Numbered from the stretch's first letter, positions 50,180 to 63,400 are shown. The stretch: 64,000 bases of DNA from Diploscapter coronatus (GCA_964036155.1 OZ038422.1:65991201-66055200); one strand, 5' to 3'. The notes: generated by a model not told the origin, from the letters alone. Numbers and translations: made by a program.

Positions 50180-52281
50180 CTACCAATCATCGATATCCGT
50201 AAAATCGTCGTTATCTGAGGTTGAAGAGTGCATGATGCTGAAATAAACAAACTAATTTTGAAAAACGAAGTCGTTGAGTTTGCCAATTTTAAACTACGAA
50301 GGAAAGTTATTATTTTTCAAATCAAAATAAATTTTTACCATGAACAACTGTGATCGGGAATATCTTCGACGACCATCGACTTGAAATCATTTGTGTCTCT
50401 GACAATTTGAATTGCTCGATTATACGACGAATTTTTTATTTCCTAAAATATTATTTTGAGAAAATAATTGCCTATGAACAACCTCATGCACAACTAGACT
50501 GAATTTTCTGTCGCATGTCGAAACTTCAAGTTGAAATGACGTATGCTGGTAGATACGGTTATTCGAGGTGTCTCCGTGGTGCCACTAAATTAGTCAAAGT
50601 AGTTTTAAAAATCTAAAAGTAAAGTATACCGTAACATTCGAATCGTCGATCATCATGAACTTATGCAGCATGTCCTCATCGTATTTTCTACGTTTTCTAG
50701 CCGAATTTTTTGCCGAATAAGCGTCGTAATAAATGTGAAAGGCCCATCGCTTGAGTCGGTCGAGAGAACCAATACCTTCATTATTTTCTTCCCATTTGAT
50801 TCCGTCTTTTAGTTTCTAAACTAGAAAACTACTTTATGATAAAAGTTCAATAAACTACATGAAAAGCATCAAGTTTGAGAACAGTGCAACAGAAAAGGAT
50901 ATTGCAATAGTTTGTTTTTGCTCAACAAAGAGCACTACTATTTGAAGACAAACATTTCAAATCGTTTGTTTACTTGGATTTCTTTAGCCATTTACATAAA
51001 AGACATTGTTTGAAATTCATACCTTCAGAAACGATGCCACGTCAAAGACCGTCACGAATGCGCTGTTGTAATAACTGTCCATTCGACCGAATTTGATGAT
51101 TGGAGTGAATTTTGAGAAATTCTTGACGAGATCATTCACATTGCCGACGATCTCACCATGGATATCCAATTCTTCGCACTGAAACGAGTTTCATAAAATA
51201 TCTTTCCTGAAGAAAGTTTTTACCTCGAATAATTTCGGATATTTTTCGACAAGTTCCGAAAGCTGGAGAGTTTTATAATCTATACAATCGTATGGCTCGT
51301 TCGATATTTTTATGGACGGCGTTTTGAGGTTCTGAAATGATATTATTCAGAAATGAATGAATTTGAAGAGCAGTAACGCATTTTATAATACGAAAAATTA
51401 TCGAATGAGCTGAAGATTCATCTAACATGTTCATTTGTCACTTCTCGTATGCCGAGATTTCCCAAGAATCGAGAATAAATTCATTTTTATCATACCATAA
51501 CGAAATATTCAGCAACTTCGAAATTGTTGCTTTCAATGATAAGTTTGCTGATTGATGTTTTCGTCCACTCAAGTGCTTCCAATAAAATAATATGATGTTC
51601 ATTTATTTCCTTGAATCCCTAAAGATACACTTCTTGAAAATTTATTTAAATTTAAAATTACATACCGACAAAGTGAGCGTGTCATGATGTACACCCAGTA
51701 CTTTCGGCTGGGGCACGAATAAGTCGCAGAATTTCGAATTTGAATATCGCGCTGAATGAAATCTCGGAACGCACCCATTCAGCTACAAATTATAATATTA
51801 TAGGAAAATATTGAGGAAAGCTTACATATGCAATTTCAACTCTCGGATCCTTCAAAACGCATGCCGATTCGATAGTTTGATTAATAGGCCATGATTGAGC
51901 GATGATAGGAGTTAGGGCTGGATAAGCTGCTAATAAATTCAGTTTATCTCCATTTAAAGGAAGCTAAAATAAAATGAAAATTTAGTAAAAATTAATTAAA
52001 CAGTTAATACCTTGGACACGATCATAATTTGTAACTCGTTCGGGAGGATGGACCAATAAGTTAATGAAATTAAAGATGATGGCTTTTCATCTTTTGAATT
52101 TTCAGATGTATTACTACATTCAGCATCCTTCGAATGCTAAAGTAATAACTGACTATTTTAAATGAGTTGTAGCATAAGAAAAATGAAATAATGAATCACA
52201 TTTTTTTTGAAAAATATTATTTACCTCCTTTGAAGTTCCTGCCACGTCCAAACGATTCAATTGAGCGATAAAATTATCCAT
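50180..52281 (-). CDS. F-box protein, upstream member of a tandem pair
   Basis: Eleven exons (52225-52281, 52011-52136, 51826-51963, 51666-51782, 51496-51618, 51224-51331, 51023-51178, 50630-50815, 50483-50584, 50339-50442, 50180-50237) join in phase to 424 residues. The F-box reads YWSILPNELQIMIVSKLPLN and runs on as GDKLNLLAAYPALTPIIAQS. Corresponding exons of the neighbour have equal or nearly equal lengths (exon 3, 138 nt in both; exon 5, 123 nt; exon 7, 156 nt). A basic patch (ARKRRKYDED) stands where the neighbour has PPSKKRKCDK, and the tail is acidic (SDNDDFTDIDDW) but shorter. Likely an SCF substrate adaptor. Protein identity to the neighbour is low outside a few motifs, so the duplication is old or fast-evolving. 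Substrate unknown. Confidence 0.82.
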
Positions 52282-54230
52282 TTGAAAATTTTCGAAAACT
52301 TTATTTGAAAAACATTAGCAAATAAAATGGAATGAAAAGTACGGCTAAAGTGAGTGCACATTTTATAAGAGTATGCGGAAAGGAAAATCACGAGCTGTTG
52401 AAGAGTTTATTGTCTAAACTTGCTAAATAAATTTTGAGAGCCTAATTTCGTTAGTTTTCTAAGAAGTGACGTAATAATAAATTAATCAAAGGTTGAAAAT
52501 TAGCAGCCTCACTCACCATTATACAAAAATTTTATTGAAGGTATCTCATTATCTACATATTACACCTCTAACATGGTAATTTGTCGTTCGGAAGAAAATT
52601 AGTTTACTTTCACTCTAGCTAAAATATTTACTTTGACAGTGATGCACAAGTAAAATTATACATAGCATAATAAAAATATCAAAGGTTTTTTTTTTTTAAA
52701 TATTTTCATCTGACTATCAAATATTTTCAACCGAATTTCTGAGGATATTTTTTATTCGAAAAAATGAAATTCCTTTTCGTCGTATATTGTTTGTTTCTAA
52801 CTAGGATAGCACAAAAATTAGATTGTTCAAAAGTCAACATTCACTTTTTCTAGATCTCCTCATTTATCACTCTTTCAACTTTTTAATTTTTCATAAATGC
52901 TAATACAGTATTGAAATTGAAGAGAATTAGTGAAGTAGGATTTATTCCCGAATTTTTAAAGTTTTTTTTTTTCCTCTGGCGATAGTTCATCAGAAACAAA
53001 CAATATATCATTTGTTGTACTAACAAATCAAATCTAAAGATTCGTTTGAGTTTCAATTTTCGGAAATCCGACTAAACTGAACTTCTGCATTTTATCATCC
53101 TAATTTCCCAAATTAAGTATGTTCTCATCACATTTCAAGGGCGCATAGTCTTGATAAAATGAAATTTGGTAGACCTGGGAAGTTGCATTTTCTAGAATTT
53201 CTCGTTCATGCCATTTTTGTGAAAAATGCTCCAACTTTCTATTATTGAATCCTTCCCCTTAGCGACAGAAACAAATGTTCTCCATTTTTCTACGGAGGGC
53301 GATCTTTATTCAACAAAGTGAGTCGTTATTCAACAAAATCTTTGTTGAATAACGACCTGGACTCTTTTCTACTATTATTTCCTTCCAGATATCGATGATA
53401 TGTAATTTTCAAATTTTTCCTCGATTGAGAATTCGCTCCAAAATGAACATTCGAAAACAAACAATAATGATATCATGATTGGTTATTTTTCGTGGATAAT
53501 AAGGAAAGAAAAACCAAATGTCGATTGGCTGATTAACCCTTGTTTCGATTTGGCTTTTGGGCGAATTCCCTATCGAGAAAATATTTGCAAAGCATCGTCA
53601 GTAGAAATAGTGTGAAGGCAACGGAGACGGAAAGATTCTGATGCTAAGGGACAGGAAAGTGTCTGCCTGTCGAACTATCGAATTGCCGATTACAGTCTAA
53701 ATAATCATAAATGTGTCAACCTATCTCAATTCTTTAGTTTTTCTTTTAATGATAAAAATCAGGTTTTCATGAAAAGATAGAATGAATTTTTTGCGTACTT
53801 TCGAAGTTTTCCGGTAAATTTGGCCAACTCGTTTCGATTTATTAGGTTGATCAATATTTCCTTGCAACTTTATGAAAAACAACATCTTGTTTTTCTTCTT
53901 CTGAACGAATTGCAAATTTATCAGTCCTTGTAGTATGATGACGATTAGGCTTTCAGTAGTTAATTAGATTATCATTGAATATTTTTGTATTATTCTGGCA
54001 TAACATGATGAGTTTTAGATGAGAGCACATTGTTACCAAACGCTATTCCCCTGCCTTTTTGTTATATTTTTAACTCTGTTTTGATTACAAAGTACTCATC
54101 TTTGGTAAATATGCATTCAAATTCTGAACTCTGAAATGATCATGTCGGAGAAATTTATTTAATACCTAACTCAAAATTTCTAGAATGACCAGCCCAGAAA
54201 ACAACAGGAACGATAACTGATCGGCAATTA
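52282..54230. other. Large intergenic region
   Basis: About 1.95 kb between divergent genes. Apart from the perfect hairpin at 53322-53356, I see only AT-rich sequence and short accidental frames (for example 53721-53915). No tRNA or other RNA gene was recognised. Confidence 0.5.
53322..53356. repeat. Perfect 16-bp hairpin
   Basis: GTCGTTATTCAACAAA is followed by ATC and its exact reverse complement. A partial copy of one arm (ATTCAACAAAG) precedes it at about 53309. It may be a structured RNA, a protein-binding palindrome or a transposon remnant. Confidence 0.85.
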
Positions 54231-56817
54231 ATGATGACAAAATTGATGAACCGCAAGCGGTGCCTCATATTTGTACCATGTCTACTTTCATTGCATTTAA
54301 CCTTGGTTATTTATTCTCCTGACTATTCGCAATGGATGAATTATCACTGCAAATTTCTAAGGGTAAAAATTTTATTATTATGCTGATCAAAGGCGAGACT
54401 GAGTTAAAATTTAGAAAATTTAAATCGAAGTTGGACTTTACAAATTTTCTAAATTTAAGTCGGAATCAGTGGTGCCCAAAAATTCGATTTTTGTTTTTTT
54501 TTCCAATTTTATTGAAGATTTTCATGTTTGTTTTCTCTTTCAAAGTCTAAGCATTCATCTTCGTACATCCCAGGTTTCAATCAACCTAAAATCTCCGTAA
54601 TTGGATATTTTTAGGATCTTAGCCTAAATTTCGTTCTACTCTGATAATTAATTAGGTATAACTTTTATATTCAGACTCAGCTATTCGATGATCCGACTAA
54701 GCAAATTGACGAACATATACCCGAGCGATGTATATGCGAATTTGAATCGAAGAATTATTCAATGTGCTATTCGCCACCCTTCAACAGAAGCTTGATCGGG
54801 CAAAGATTCAATTGTTGGTATTTAAACTTCCTCAAAGAAGTCGGTCAGATGCATTCTTAATTCGTGCCAAATACGATTATTTTTTTTAGATTTATTAGAA
54901 CCTATAAATCTGATCGATTTAACCTATGACGATTTTCCCGATCCACCGCCAATTGTAACGGGTGCTTCAGATGATCATAAAGACGAGTCAATTGAGATGG
55001 TAAATTGATTTAAGACTTTTTTTTTTAGATAAGTAACCTGCGTTTTCATTGTGAATTCGCAATATTAATTTTTAAAGCATTGGATGAATTTGTGTAGGGA
55101 TAGGGAAGAGCCAACTTTTCTATTCGTTTGTCAATAACCGATAAATTGAGACCGAAGACATTGCATAAAAATTAGACGCGCTAAAATCATTGAATCATTT
55201 GCAGAAGACTTTACAGCATTTCATCCATTCAATTCATGATTTAAACGACCATTGAAATTTCGCAATACGTTTTTCCTATTTTCTAATTTGTGCATCGTTT
55301 ATCTTGTCTCAAGTTATATTCATTTTTGACAATATCCATAACGAAATTGCGATAAACTATACATACATGTGCATTTTAAAAATCGTATTTTTTAGATTTC
55401 TCATGTACGGCGATTTTGGCCTAAACATCCGATTATCTTCTACGACTTTGGACTAAAGCCGAGTACGATAAAGGATTTCAAGAAGATATGCAATCTTGAA
55501 GTTCGAGCATTTCCTTTTGAGAAATTCCCTCCATACGTGAAGAATATGCTAGAATATCGGTGGAAACCTTTGGCAATGGCTGTAAGTTAAAATTTTCTAC
55601 TATTTTTTCGTTGCATTATTTTAGTTGGTTTTGAAAGAATTTAAATCCATATGGTACATGGATTCTTCGATACGATGGCTTAAACCTGAAATGTACAAAT
55701 ATTACGACATGCTCAGATGCAAACATCCGTATGTTATTTCTATTTTTCTAAAAATGTTTCTTTACTGCAAACTTTGCTTTTAATTTATTAATTTACTCAT
55801 CAGGCGATCAACTTCAGGAAATATAGAAATGCTGTCTCCAATTGCACAAAAGTAAGTTTTTTTTCCGAAAAAAACTTATCTGAAAACAACCAAGATTTTT
55901 AATTTAAAAGTTCATTAATAAGTTTAGTATTTAGTCCGAGTACCTTTTGATGAATGGAAACTATCATGGAATTTATGCTACCACTAACTTCGGTGTGTTA
56001 TCGATTATTTTTATTTTTAGTTTAATTTAAGAATTTAGGAACCTATGACTTTCTGCCTACTGATAAAGAAAGACTGAAAGAGGTTACGGAGTTGCAAGCG
56101 GGATTCGCGCTTATTGCTAGAACAAAAGATGCTATGGATACATTAAAGTGGTACGAACATTATTTGATGATTGTCTTTTTCGAGAAGCTAAAAATTTTCA
56201 ATTTTTTTTGCTTATTTAGACAAATTATTGATTCAAAGATATCTACTCTGATTTTTCGAAAAAAAAACAACCCAGTGCTTATTCCACATTGCAATAAATT
56301 AAACATTTTTTCTATGAATTTATAAGATTTCAGGTACGTTCTTTGTGCTCTAGAGAAAGAATGCATGGCGCCCAAGAATTCATCGATAAAATGCAAATTC
56401 GGCAAAGACATGTATCACGCCGAACCAACGTGTCATAGGTATTTTAAATTTTGATTGTATTATCCGGGTTTTTAACGAAAATTAAATTAAAAATTTCGGT
56501 CGCGAGTACTCCCTTTCCAAAGGATTTGAAGTGATTATTTTCTTCCAAACACTTTCTCAATCTATCTTAATTTTTCCTAGATGAAAAGTACCCAATTCAA
56601 GTCTTTGAATAGACTGTACTCGCTGTTAAAAAATGCAAAGTGTCAAAATCGAGTTTTCACTTCTAGTCGTTCATTCGCCGAAGTCTCCAAGTGTGACTAT
56701 TTGATATATCAGAAAGAGAATGAAAAGCGCTTTAGTTTGACCAATTCGAGAAATGACACAACGCTTCATATATTGGACTCTGGTCGTCACAGTAAATTGA
56801 TTAAAGAAATGGGATAA
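54231..56817 (+). CDS. DUF1647 family type II membrane protein, glycosyltransferase-like
   Basis: Ten exons (54231-54362, 54675-54843, 54890-54999, 55396-55581, 55625-55738, 55818-55851, 55935-55992, 56039-56150, 56334-56437, 56589-56817) give 415 residues in phase. A hydrophobic segment near residues 11-30 (CLIFVPCLLSLHLTLVIY) is a signal anchor, so the chain should be luminal in the Golgi. Family core: HVRRFWPKHPIIFYDFGL, MLEYRWKPLAMALVLKEF, IWYMDSSIRW, and KWYVLCALEKECMAP followed by PTCH. These are typical of nematode DUF1647 proteins, thought to be glycosyltransferases because of the WxxDSS pattern. Exon 6 is only 34 nt. The last exon needs an acceptor 8 nt beyond the first AG: using the first AG gives an immediate stop after CHR. 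Acceptor substrate unknown. Confidence 0.8.
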
Positions 56818-57256
56818 TTTAAGATTCGATCAGTCAATAATCAACCTGATTCTGACTAACAAGTACAATTTCACGACGTCATATTATTTCTCCCAGTACA
56901 CGAGTGCATTCGCTGTCCGCAGGTCGGCTACCGAGAAAATCGATCTCACAAATTTGACTAATTGTGAACACTGATGTCTATTCATTGAATAGAATTTAAA
57001 ATAAATTTATGGGTATTATTTTAGTTAAATTTAATTAAATTGAATATTTATTTCGCATGATTGTGTTTTATCACCATTGCCAAATAATTTTGAAGAGCTA
57101 TCATTATATCATGACAATAATAAATTGCTTATCATCAATAAAAATGGATAAACTGAATAGATAAATAGAAAAGAAAACTTTTGAACCAAATTAAAAAAAA
57201 GACATAGTTATCATTTTTCGTCCGGTACAATATTTCAGCCACAAAATTGTCACTAA
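56818..57256. other. Convergent 3' intergenic region
   Basis: 439 bases hold the 3' UTRs of the DUF1647 (+) and CUB (-) genes. No coding sequence was seen. AATAAA at 57000-57005 could serve the plus-strand gene. Confidence 0.5.
57000..57005 (+). terminator. Candidate polyadenylation signal AATAAA
   Basis: AATAAA lies 183 nt after the DUF1647 stop codon. Confidence 0.4.
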
Positions 57257-59398
57257 TTAATCAACTGCATCCCATAAAATCTGAAATCCCGAATAAGCAT
57301 ATGATTGATCGGAATAAAATCGCAAAGACGCGGCGTTTGATGGAATAATGAACGTCGTTCCTGCAGTAACGTTGCCCGACAATCTAAATAAGTTATTCTC
57401 GAATATAATTATATTATCTTCTTTACTCTTGATAATAACTAGTGTCACAAATCATGTTTCCGAAATAGATGTAGAGTATATCACATTCGCTTTCAGTTTC
57501 AAATGAATATATTGTCAACTTAACCTAAATAGATAAAGCATAAATTAGATGACGTTAATTTATGCCGCGTCGTGATATTATTATAATTTAGTTTCACTTC
57601 TTATTACACGATGATTTACCTTTTGATTTGATGGAACTGAAATATAATACTCCTGAAGATCGAAGTTATCATAGGCATTTGGAAAATTTGGCGATGTAAT
57701 AACACCAGAATAACCCGTTTGGTTAACAGTTCGAACATTGAATCTGCAATTTAAAACATTCATAAAAATTATTTTTTTTAAAATAAATACTTTGACTTCA
57801 TTCGCGAAATTATCCAACGGAACAGAGATCTCTCACGACTTAGAGAAATTATATTTGACTGTAATAAAACCTCAGAATAATGACTCAATTTGTTGCTTGA
57901 TAGATAATCAATGACAAGTAGTACTGTAAATCCCTGAAACATAAACCTGTATATAAATATTTCCTAGCAAGTTTGTAAAATGTGAAACTATAAACCTTAT
58001 TCTTAAGCTTATTAACAGCATTTATAAAATTATTATATCCATTGACGGTGCTGAATTTTATGATATGACATTTAAAATTCAACCTAAATGAAATACTGAC
58101 TTGCTATAAGAATAAATAATTGCCCATGGTGGACTGTTGACAAATGGATTGCATGATGAATATTGAGGTTCTCGAAAGAATGATTCGACCGACCTGAATA
58201 TATGTAGCCAATCATTTCGAATAAGCTTGCATCAACAGACGTTTGCAAATCGAATATGTACTTATAGGGCTGTAGTGTCGAATTGAGATACATATAAGCT
58301 GACAAAGTATCGTTACTATTTGTCCCATTTTTCGGCCAAGCCAAGTAATCAGTTGATACGCCTATGACGAATGTGAAAATCAATATCGATTACGAATTGG
58401 CTCCTTGGAAAAAGCGCAACATCGCAACATGGCGAAATAGTGGGTGAAAGCAAGAAAGCGTTCCCCTATAATCTCTGTCTTCTACTATTCCTATATATTA
58501 TTTTGTCTTGTTGCGACGTTGCGCCCTTTCCAAATCGCCTACGAATTGAAATTTAATGAACAGAAAAGTCGGATAAATTTTAACTAATTAGAAGAAATAA
58601 ATTAAGCTGCTTTTTATCTAGCACCTTATAAAATTAGTGATGTTCTACGGGCAGAGTCCCCATTCTACAAAATTAGCATTTTCCAAAATCTTAGTTCTCA
58701 TTGATCACAAACTCATTGTCATTACCACTCTTCACGCAATGCAATAAACACGATGACCAAAATCAATGTGTTTTTTTTGTGTAAGTGAGTGATCAGGAAA
58801 TCAAGCGAAAAGAATTCCGAATCATTGTCTTGCATCGATCACTGTTGAGTGGATCACGACCAGAAAAGGGACCAAAAATCCTACGATGAACTTACCTCCA
58901 AAAATGTGCCTATTTATGCCGCAGTAATAATACAAAATATCAAAAAGCTGATCAGATATCTAAATTTGGTTTTTCTTACTTCATTATACTTGCAATTTAG
59001 AAAATAAACGTTTTAAATTCAACTGAATTGAACGATTGAGCACGAAAAATAATGTCCTACCTCGAGAAAAACTACCAATAATTATTGAAGATTTTCATAT
59101 CTTCTTTCTCATTTATGATCAAACTAGCCAACTCACATCTTTCAATGCGTCGTTATAATTTCCCGAGCCATCAATAAAGTGTGAAGCGTAAATGTTGTCT
59201 GATAGACATCCATAGTATTCATTTGGCTGAGAAATTATATCTATAATAAGTCAAGTACATACATCTTACAATAATCGTCTCAGTTCGACGAACATTGCTT
59301 AATTTGCGCTTACCTTTCTCACTCTTTTTGATTAGTTTTGGAAAAGATGTTAGAATTATAGATAAAAATATTAGTTTGAAAAATATTTTAGTTTTCAT
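57257..59398 (-). CDS. Secreted protein with C-terminal CUB domain
   Basis: Ten exons (59314-59398, 59137-59240, 58896-58959, 58262-58361, 58101-58193, 57996-58050, 57791-57933, 57620-57743, 57427-57524, 57257-57383) join in phase to 330 residues. The N-terminus (KTKIFFKLIFLSIILTSF) is a signal peptide. Residues of roughly 225-330 form a CUB domain: GYSGVITSPNFPNAYDNFDL, EYYISVPSNQK, then the acidic ECDILYIYFG and the terminal AYSGFQILWD. The middle part contains PPWAIIYSYS and KNKGFTVLLVIDYLSS, reminiscent of an alpha/beta (von Willebrand A-like) fold, but I cannot place it. CUB-containing secreted families are expanded in nematodes and often respond to pathogens. Short introns (68 nt, 50 nt) were placed by phase, so small errors are possible. 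Confidence 0.7.
58399..58539. mobile_element. hAT-like MITE with perfect 8-bp target site duplication
   Basis: 141 bp with inverted ends (GGCTCCTTGGAAAAAGCGCA; reverse of right end GGCGATTTGGAAAGGGCGCA, both followed by ACxTCGCAAC). It is flanked on both sides by TACGAATT (58391-58398 and 58540-58547). An 8-bp duplication is the hAT superfamily signature. It lies inside the CUB-gene intron 58362-58895, 37 bases from its 3' splice site. It shares termini with the element at 44695-44839. No transposase frame is present, so it is non-autonomous. Confidence 0.85.
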
Positions 59399-60423
59399 CC
59401 TTCGATACTCACAAAATTATAAACGAAATCACGAAAATATGTTCAGAATACGTTGCTCTCGACTTACTGATTGCTTATCACCAATTAAAACAGCTTAGGC
59501 TTAATTTTCTAGAGCATTTTTATTGCCTAGGAAGTCTCATTTTGAAGCAAAACTATTTAAGAAATTTATGATTCGAAAGATAGTGGCGATTTTACACTCT
59601 TTGCACAATTGGTCCCAAATTTTCGCTATCAGAGATAGCATTTTTAGCTTATATGAATTTTGGTTTATAGTCGCCTTACCATTCGAAATGTAATATTTTC
59701 ATTCGTTAGCTTTGAAATAAACGAATTCGTATCTTCGAGATTCGTCAATTTTACAATCGATTCTTATGACGTGTAAGACATGCTTCGTCTCAGATTTTTT
59801 AACGTTACTGTCTGGTTGGTTCGTTCCTCTTCTGTCATATTTCCAATTCCCATGTTTCTATGATAGCTAAATAAACGAATTGCGCTCAAAAACCCAACGA
59901 TTTAAAGCCTATCAATGCGATTGGAATTGTCTTATGTTTGGTTGAAAAATTACTTTAGAAAATATGTATATTGATAAAAGACTAATAATTTCTTAATAAA
60001 AATTATCCAAAACAGAAATGTTTGCGGTGCGGTGTGCCATTTTACTGCATCGCCAACATCCCTGATCAAAAGATACTCTTTTTAAGGAAGAACTCTTTTC
60101 ATACAAAATAAAATTTGATCTACCTATGGAATTGAGAATTAACTTTGAAGTTTGAGATTTTTCTTTAACTCAAATTTCTCTTCAATCGATGGATATTTTT
60201 AGACGAATATGATACACTTGTGCTCACCAAGTAGAATTATTTCACGCAGCTCTAGATATGGATGAATAATACGGTATTTAATATTAATTTATCCTTATTT
60301 ACATAGTAAATAATACTTTGGGAAAAGATAAAACCCGAAATAAAAAATGTTTCAAAAGAATTACTACATAAATGACAATGCTCATAACACCTATAAAATC
60401 TGTCGGTATTCTATTTATTATGA
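59399..60423. other. Intergenic region between CUB and DUF288 genes
   Basis: 1.0 kb between same-strand genes, holding the CUB promoter and the DUF288 3' UTR (AATAAA on the minus strand at 60414-60419, just after the stop). No further coding signal was seen. Confidence 0.45.
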
Positions 60424-63400
60424 CTAATAGATCTCCTTGTCAATCCCACTCGTAAAGCTGGCATTCAAGAATAATACCTTGTGGTAAGTCTTTACAACTG
60501 TGCTGCAGTACCTATGATAAATTGGAGTCATAGAGTATGCGTGATAAAAATAGTTTACTTACCTAAATCGCTCCTCCGGGTAATAGGTGACCTGGCTGAA
60601 TTTTATCGCGTGGAAAAACGGAACATTTTCATTGTAATTGTTGGACAGAGTCAGTCTGCGCGCGCCGCCTCCGGTCGGCGAAACTTTCCATGGATCTATA
60701 GCTCTGAAGGAAGTTAATGCATACGTCATTTTTAGGAGCATTTTCAATAAAAAAACAATTAGAGCGCGTTTCTCCTTATCCCACTTTTCCCTATGGTTCT
60801 TCCTTGTGAAATTGAATTAAATTTATAAGCTAGTAGAGGTAAAACTCCACGCTTCTAGAAATTTAAGAATCTCATTGACATGCTGATTAAATATGTCGGT
60901 CACGAAAATCAGGTCGTTAATGAGGGCAACAATGAAGTGAAATAACACAAACTAGCTATCAAAATATGATTATTGTCACATTTGTCATTTTTGACTGTTT
61001 AAAAATGATAGTTCCTACAATTCATAAACTTTCGAAAATATGTACAACTAGTCGTAATTAGTTTTGTTCGTTAAACCGAAATTAACCAATGTTCAGCGAT
61101 ATGAAACCTACGTTTGATGTTTAGTAGCCCTTAGATATTTGTAGAAGGCAATTTCAACGAATAGTTCATTTTTGTAGAATATCTTCATGAGATCAGTGAA
61201 AAATGGCATTTCCTGCGTTGGAATGTAATAGCTAAATTAATCACCAAATAGCATTATTATAATTAAATTTCCGTCATCTACTCACACATCGCTAACAGTC
61301 CAGTTTAGAAATTTCTCCATTTCAGTGACGGCTGTTTCATTTTCTTTTATAGCTTTTCTTTTCAGCAGCTAAATCAGGTTGATAATTGAAATGATCGAAA
61401 AATGTTGAAAGCATTACCCTTTGTCGATATTCTTCGACGGTGTTCTGGCAAGTCTTGCTACAATTTCGTTTGTCTTTTACCATGTCTATCGCATTTTTCA
61501 TCGCTGGTACGCCTTAAATGGTGTTTTGTTAAGGTTGTATAGACTAACGAATAAGTTTACCAACTACTCTTGCCCACCAAGGTCCTGAACCATATGCAGC
61601 ATTTTTAGTGCCCCACTGGTGAAATACCATGTCGAGATTAATTGGCTGCCAGAAATTCAACATCGCGTCGTCGGCAACCGCGAAATAACCTGATTTTTAT
61701 ATTTTTATTTATATGTGGGAATTTTCTACCTTTGATATTGCGTAGACCCAATTCATGTGCTTTTAACATGCAGATGTAACCATTGTATCCTCTGTTCATT
61801 TCCCTGGGATTGATATGGATGTAATTGAAAGGATATTGTAACGGTGGTTTATTTGAATGATCTAAATTTCAACTATGTTTAAAACTGCTGACAATCATAA
61901 TCATTACTAAAATCTTGCTTTTCAGGATACCAGCTTCCACAGAATATTATCACTCCAAAGTATGGCGTATACAGCCTTTGAACGTATGAATATCCATATT
62001 CAAGTCTTATAGGATGATTGCATATAATTATTAATGCCTGAAAAGACTAAATTGTTTATTCGACGAAATAACTACCAGGGATGTGCAGAAATTTTCGGAG
62101 AAAGATTTTCTTTCTTTGATCCATGCATCCTTTTCGTTATTGCTCGCTTAATTTCCGTTTTAAAACGGAAGGGAACGAAAATTGAGGGTGCGAGAAAAGG
62201 AGAGAAAGAAAGGAAAGAGGGCGTGGAGCTGAGAAAGAGAAAATCGTTCTCCGAAAATTTTCACATATCCCTGATAATTACCCTAAGTTGCAATTACCGT
62301 TTCTAGAATCTTATTCAATTGAGCTATATTAGAATGTTGTTCGGCTAAAGTCCTATGCGAAAAAATTTTATAATTGAGATCTGAAATTAGGATATGACCC
62401 ATCAATTGCATGTAAATTTTACCAGTAACATTAGTTTTATCGCACAGCTCTACAAAATCTTGAAAATTTTCCATCTTCTGGATTGATCGAGTGTCATCCT
62501 GGAAGCGTATTTGAAGTGTAAAATGAAATTCAAGAGTTTACTGTCTGATTGTCTGCAGTTGTTTTTTCATTGAATACTTGCAAGAACATTCGACGACAGT
62601 TCACATCCGTAGTATTTTCCAACCGAGGCAATTCATAATTCGAAGGCTTAGATAAGGGAGGAAATGCGTATCTAAATTTGAATAGCCATTATAAAACATA
62701 AAAATACAAAGTACCCAATCTGAATCAGATCATGAATCCATTCTTTGACCAAATCAACATCGTCTTCCTGCCAGAATTTCATTTTTCTGAGGTTCGAATT
62801 AAAAGAAATATTATCACAAAGGTTACCCAAATTGTTTAGCCAATTCAATCGCACAATTCGCTGTAGACTCTTGACTGCACTTCCACTCATCAAGAAACTT
62901 CAATAATTCCCCTGACTTGAGATAAACTTCCCTGAATTATGGCAAATATTTTTGAAGAAAAATGAATTGTACTGTTCATCTTCAAAATCCTTCAGATAGT
63001 TGTGAGCATTTCTGATTTGAACTGCATTCACAGGGTAAAATGCAACATATTCATCGATGAGATGCAATAATTTCTGCGAAAAGTACGATCGCCAAATATC
63101 GGTTGTTCTAAATTCATATTCTTATTTAAATTAAAATTATATTCTTTTACCTGAAAGAAACAGTAGTAGGCAGGAACATGGTGAAGAATGCATTTCTGTG
63201 GAAGAGAGTATTCTGTGAATTCCAAGGCGAATACATTTTCTGGCCCAAAATTATGGGAGGTGCATGTCGATTGAAATGCTCTGATGAAACTTTGGTTGGA
63301 TTTGCATGTAGTAATCTGAGTATTTTAAATTGATCAAATTCATTGAAATAATTTACCTGAAAATGGCATCGACATCAGGATCCATATCAACGAGTCCTTG

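Noticed and set aside
56438..56588. Frameshift or pseudogene at the end of the DUF1647 gene
   Set aside because: A second AG 8 nt downstream restores the conserved frame, so a broken gene is not required, though not excluded.
57885..58082. 65-codon minus frame in the CUB gene
   Set aside because: It runs through an intron; the in-phase exons 57996-58050 and 57791-57933 use another frame and keep the protein open.
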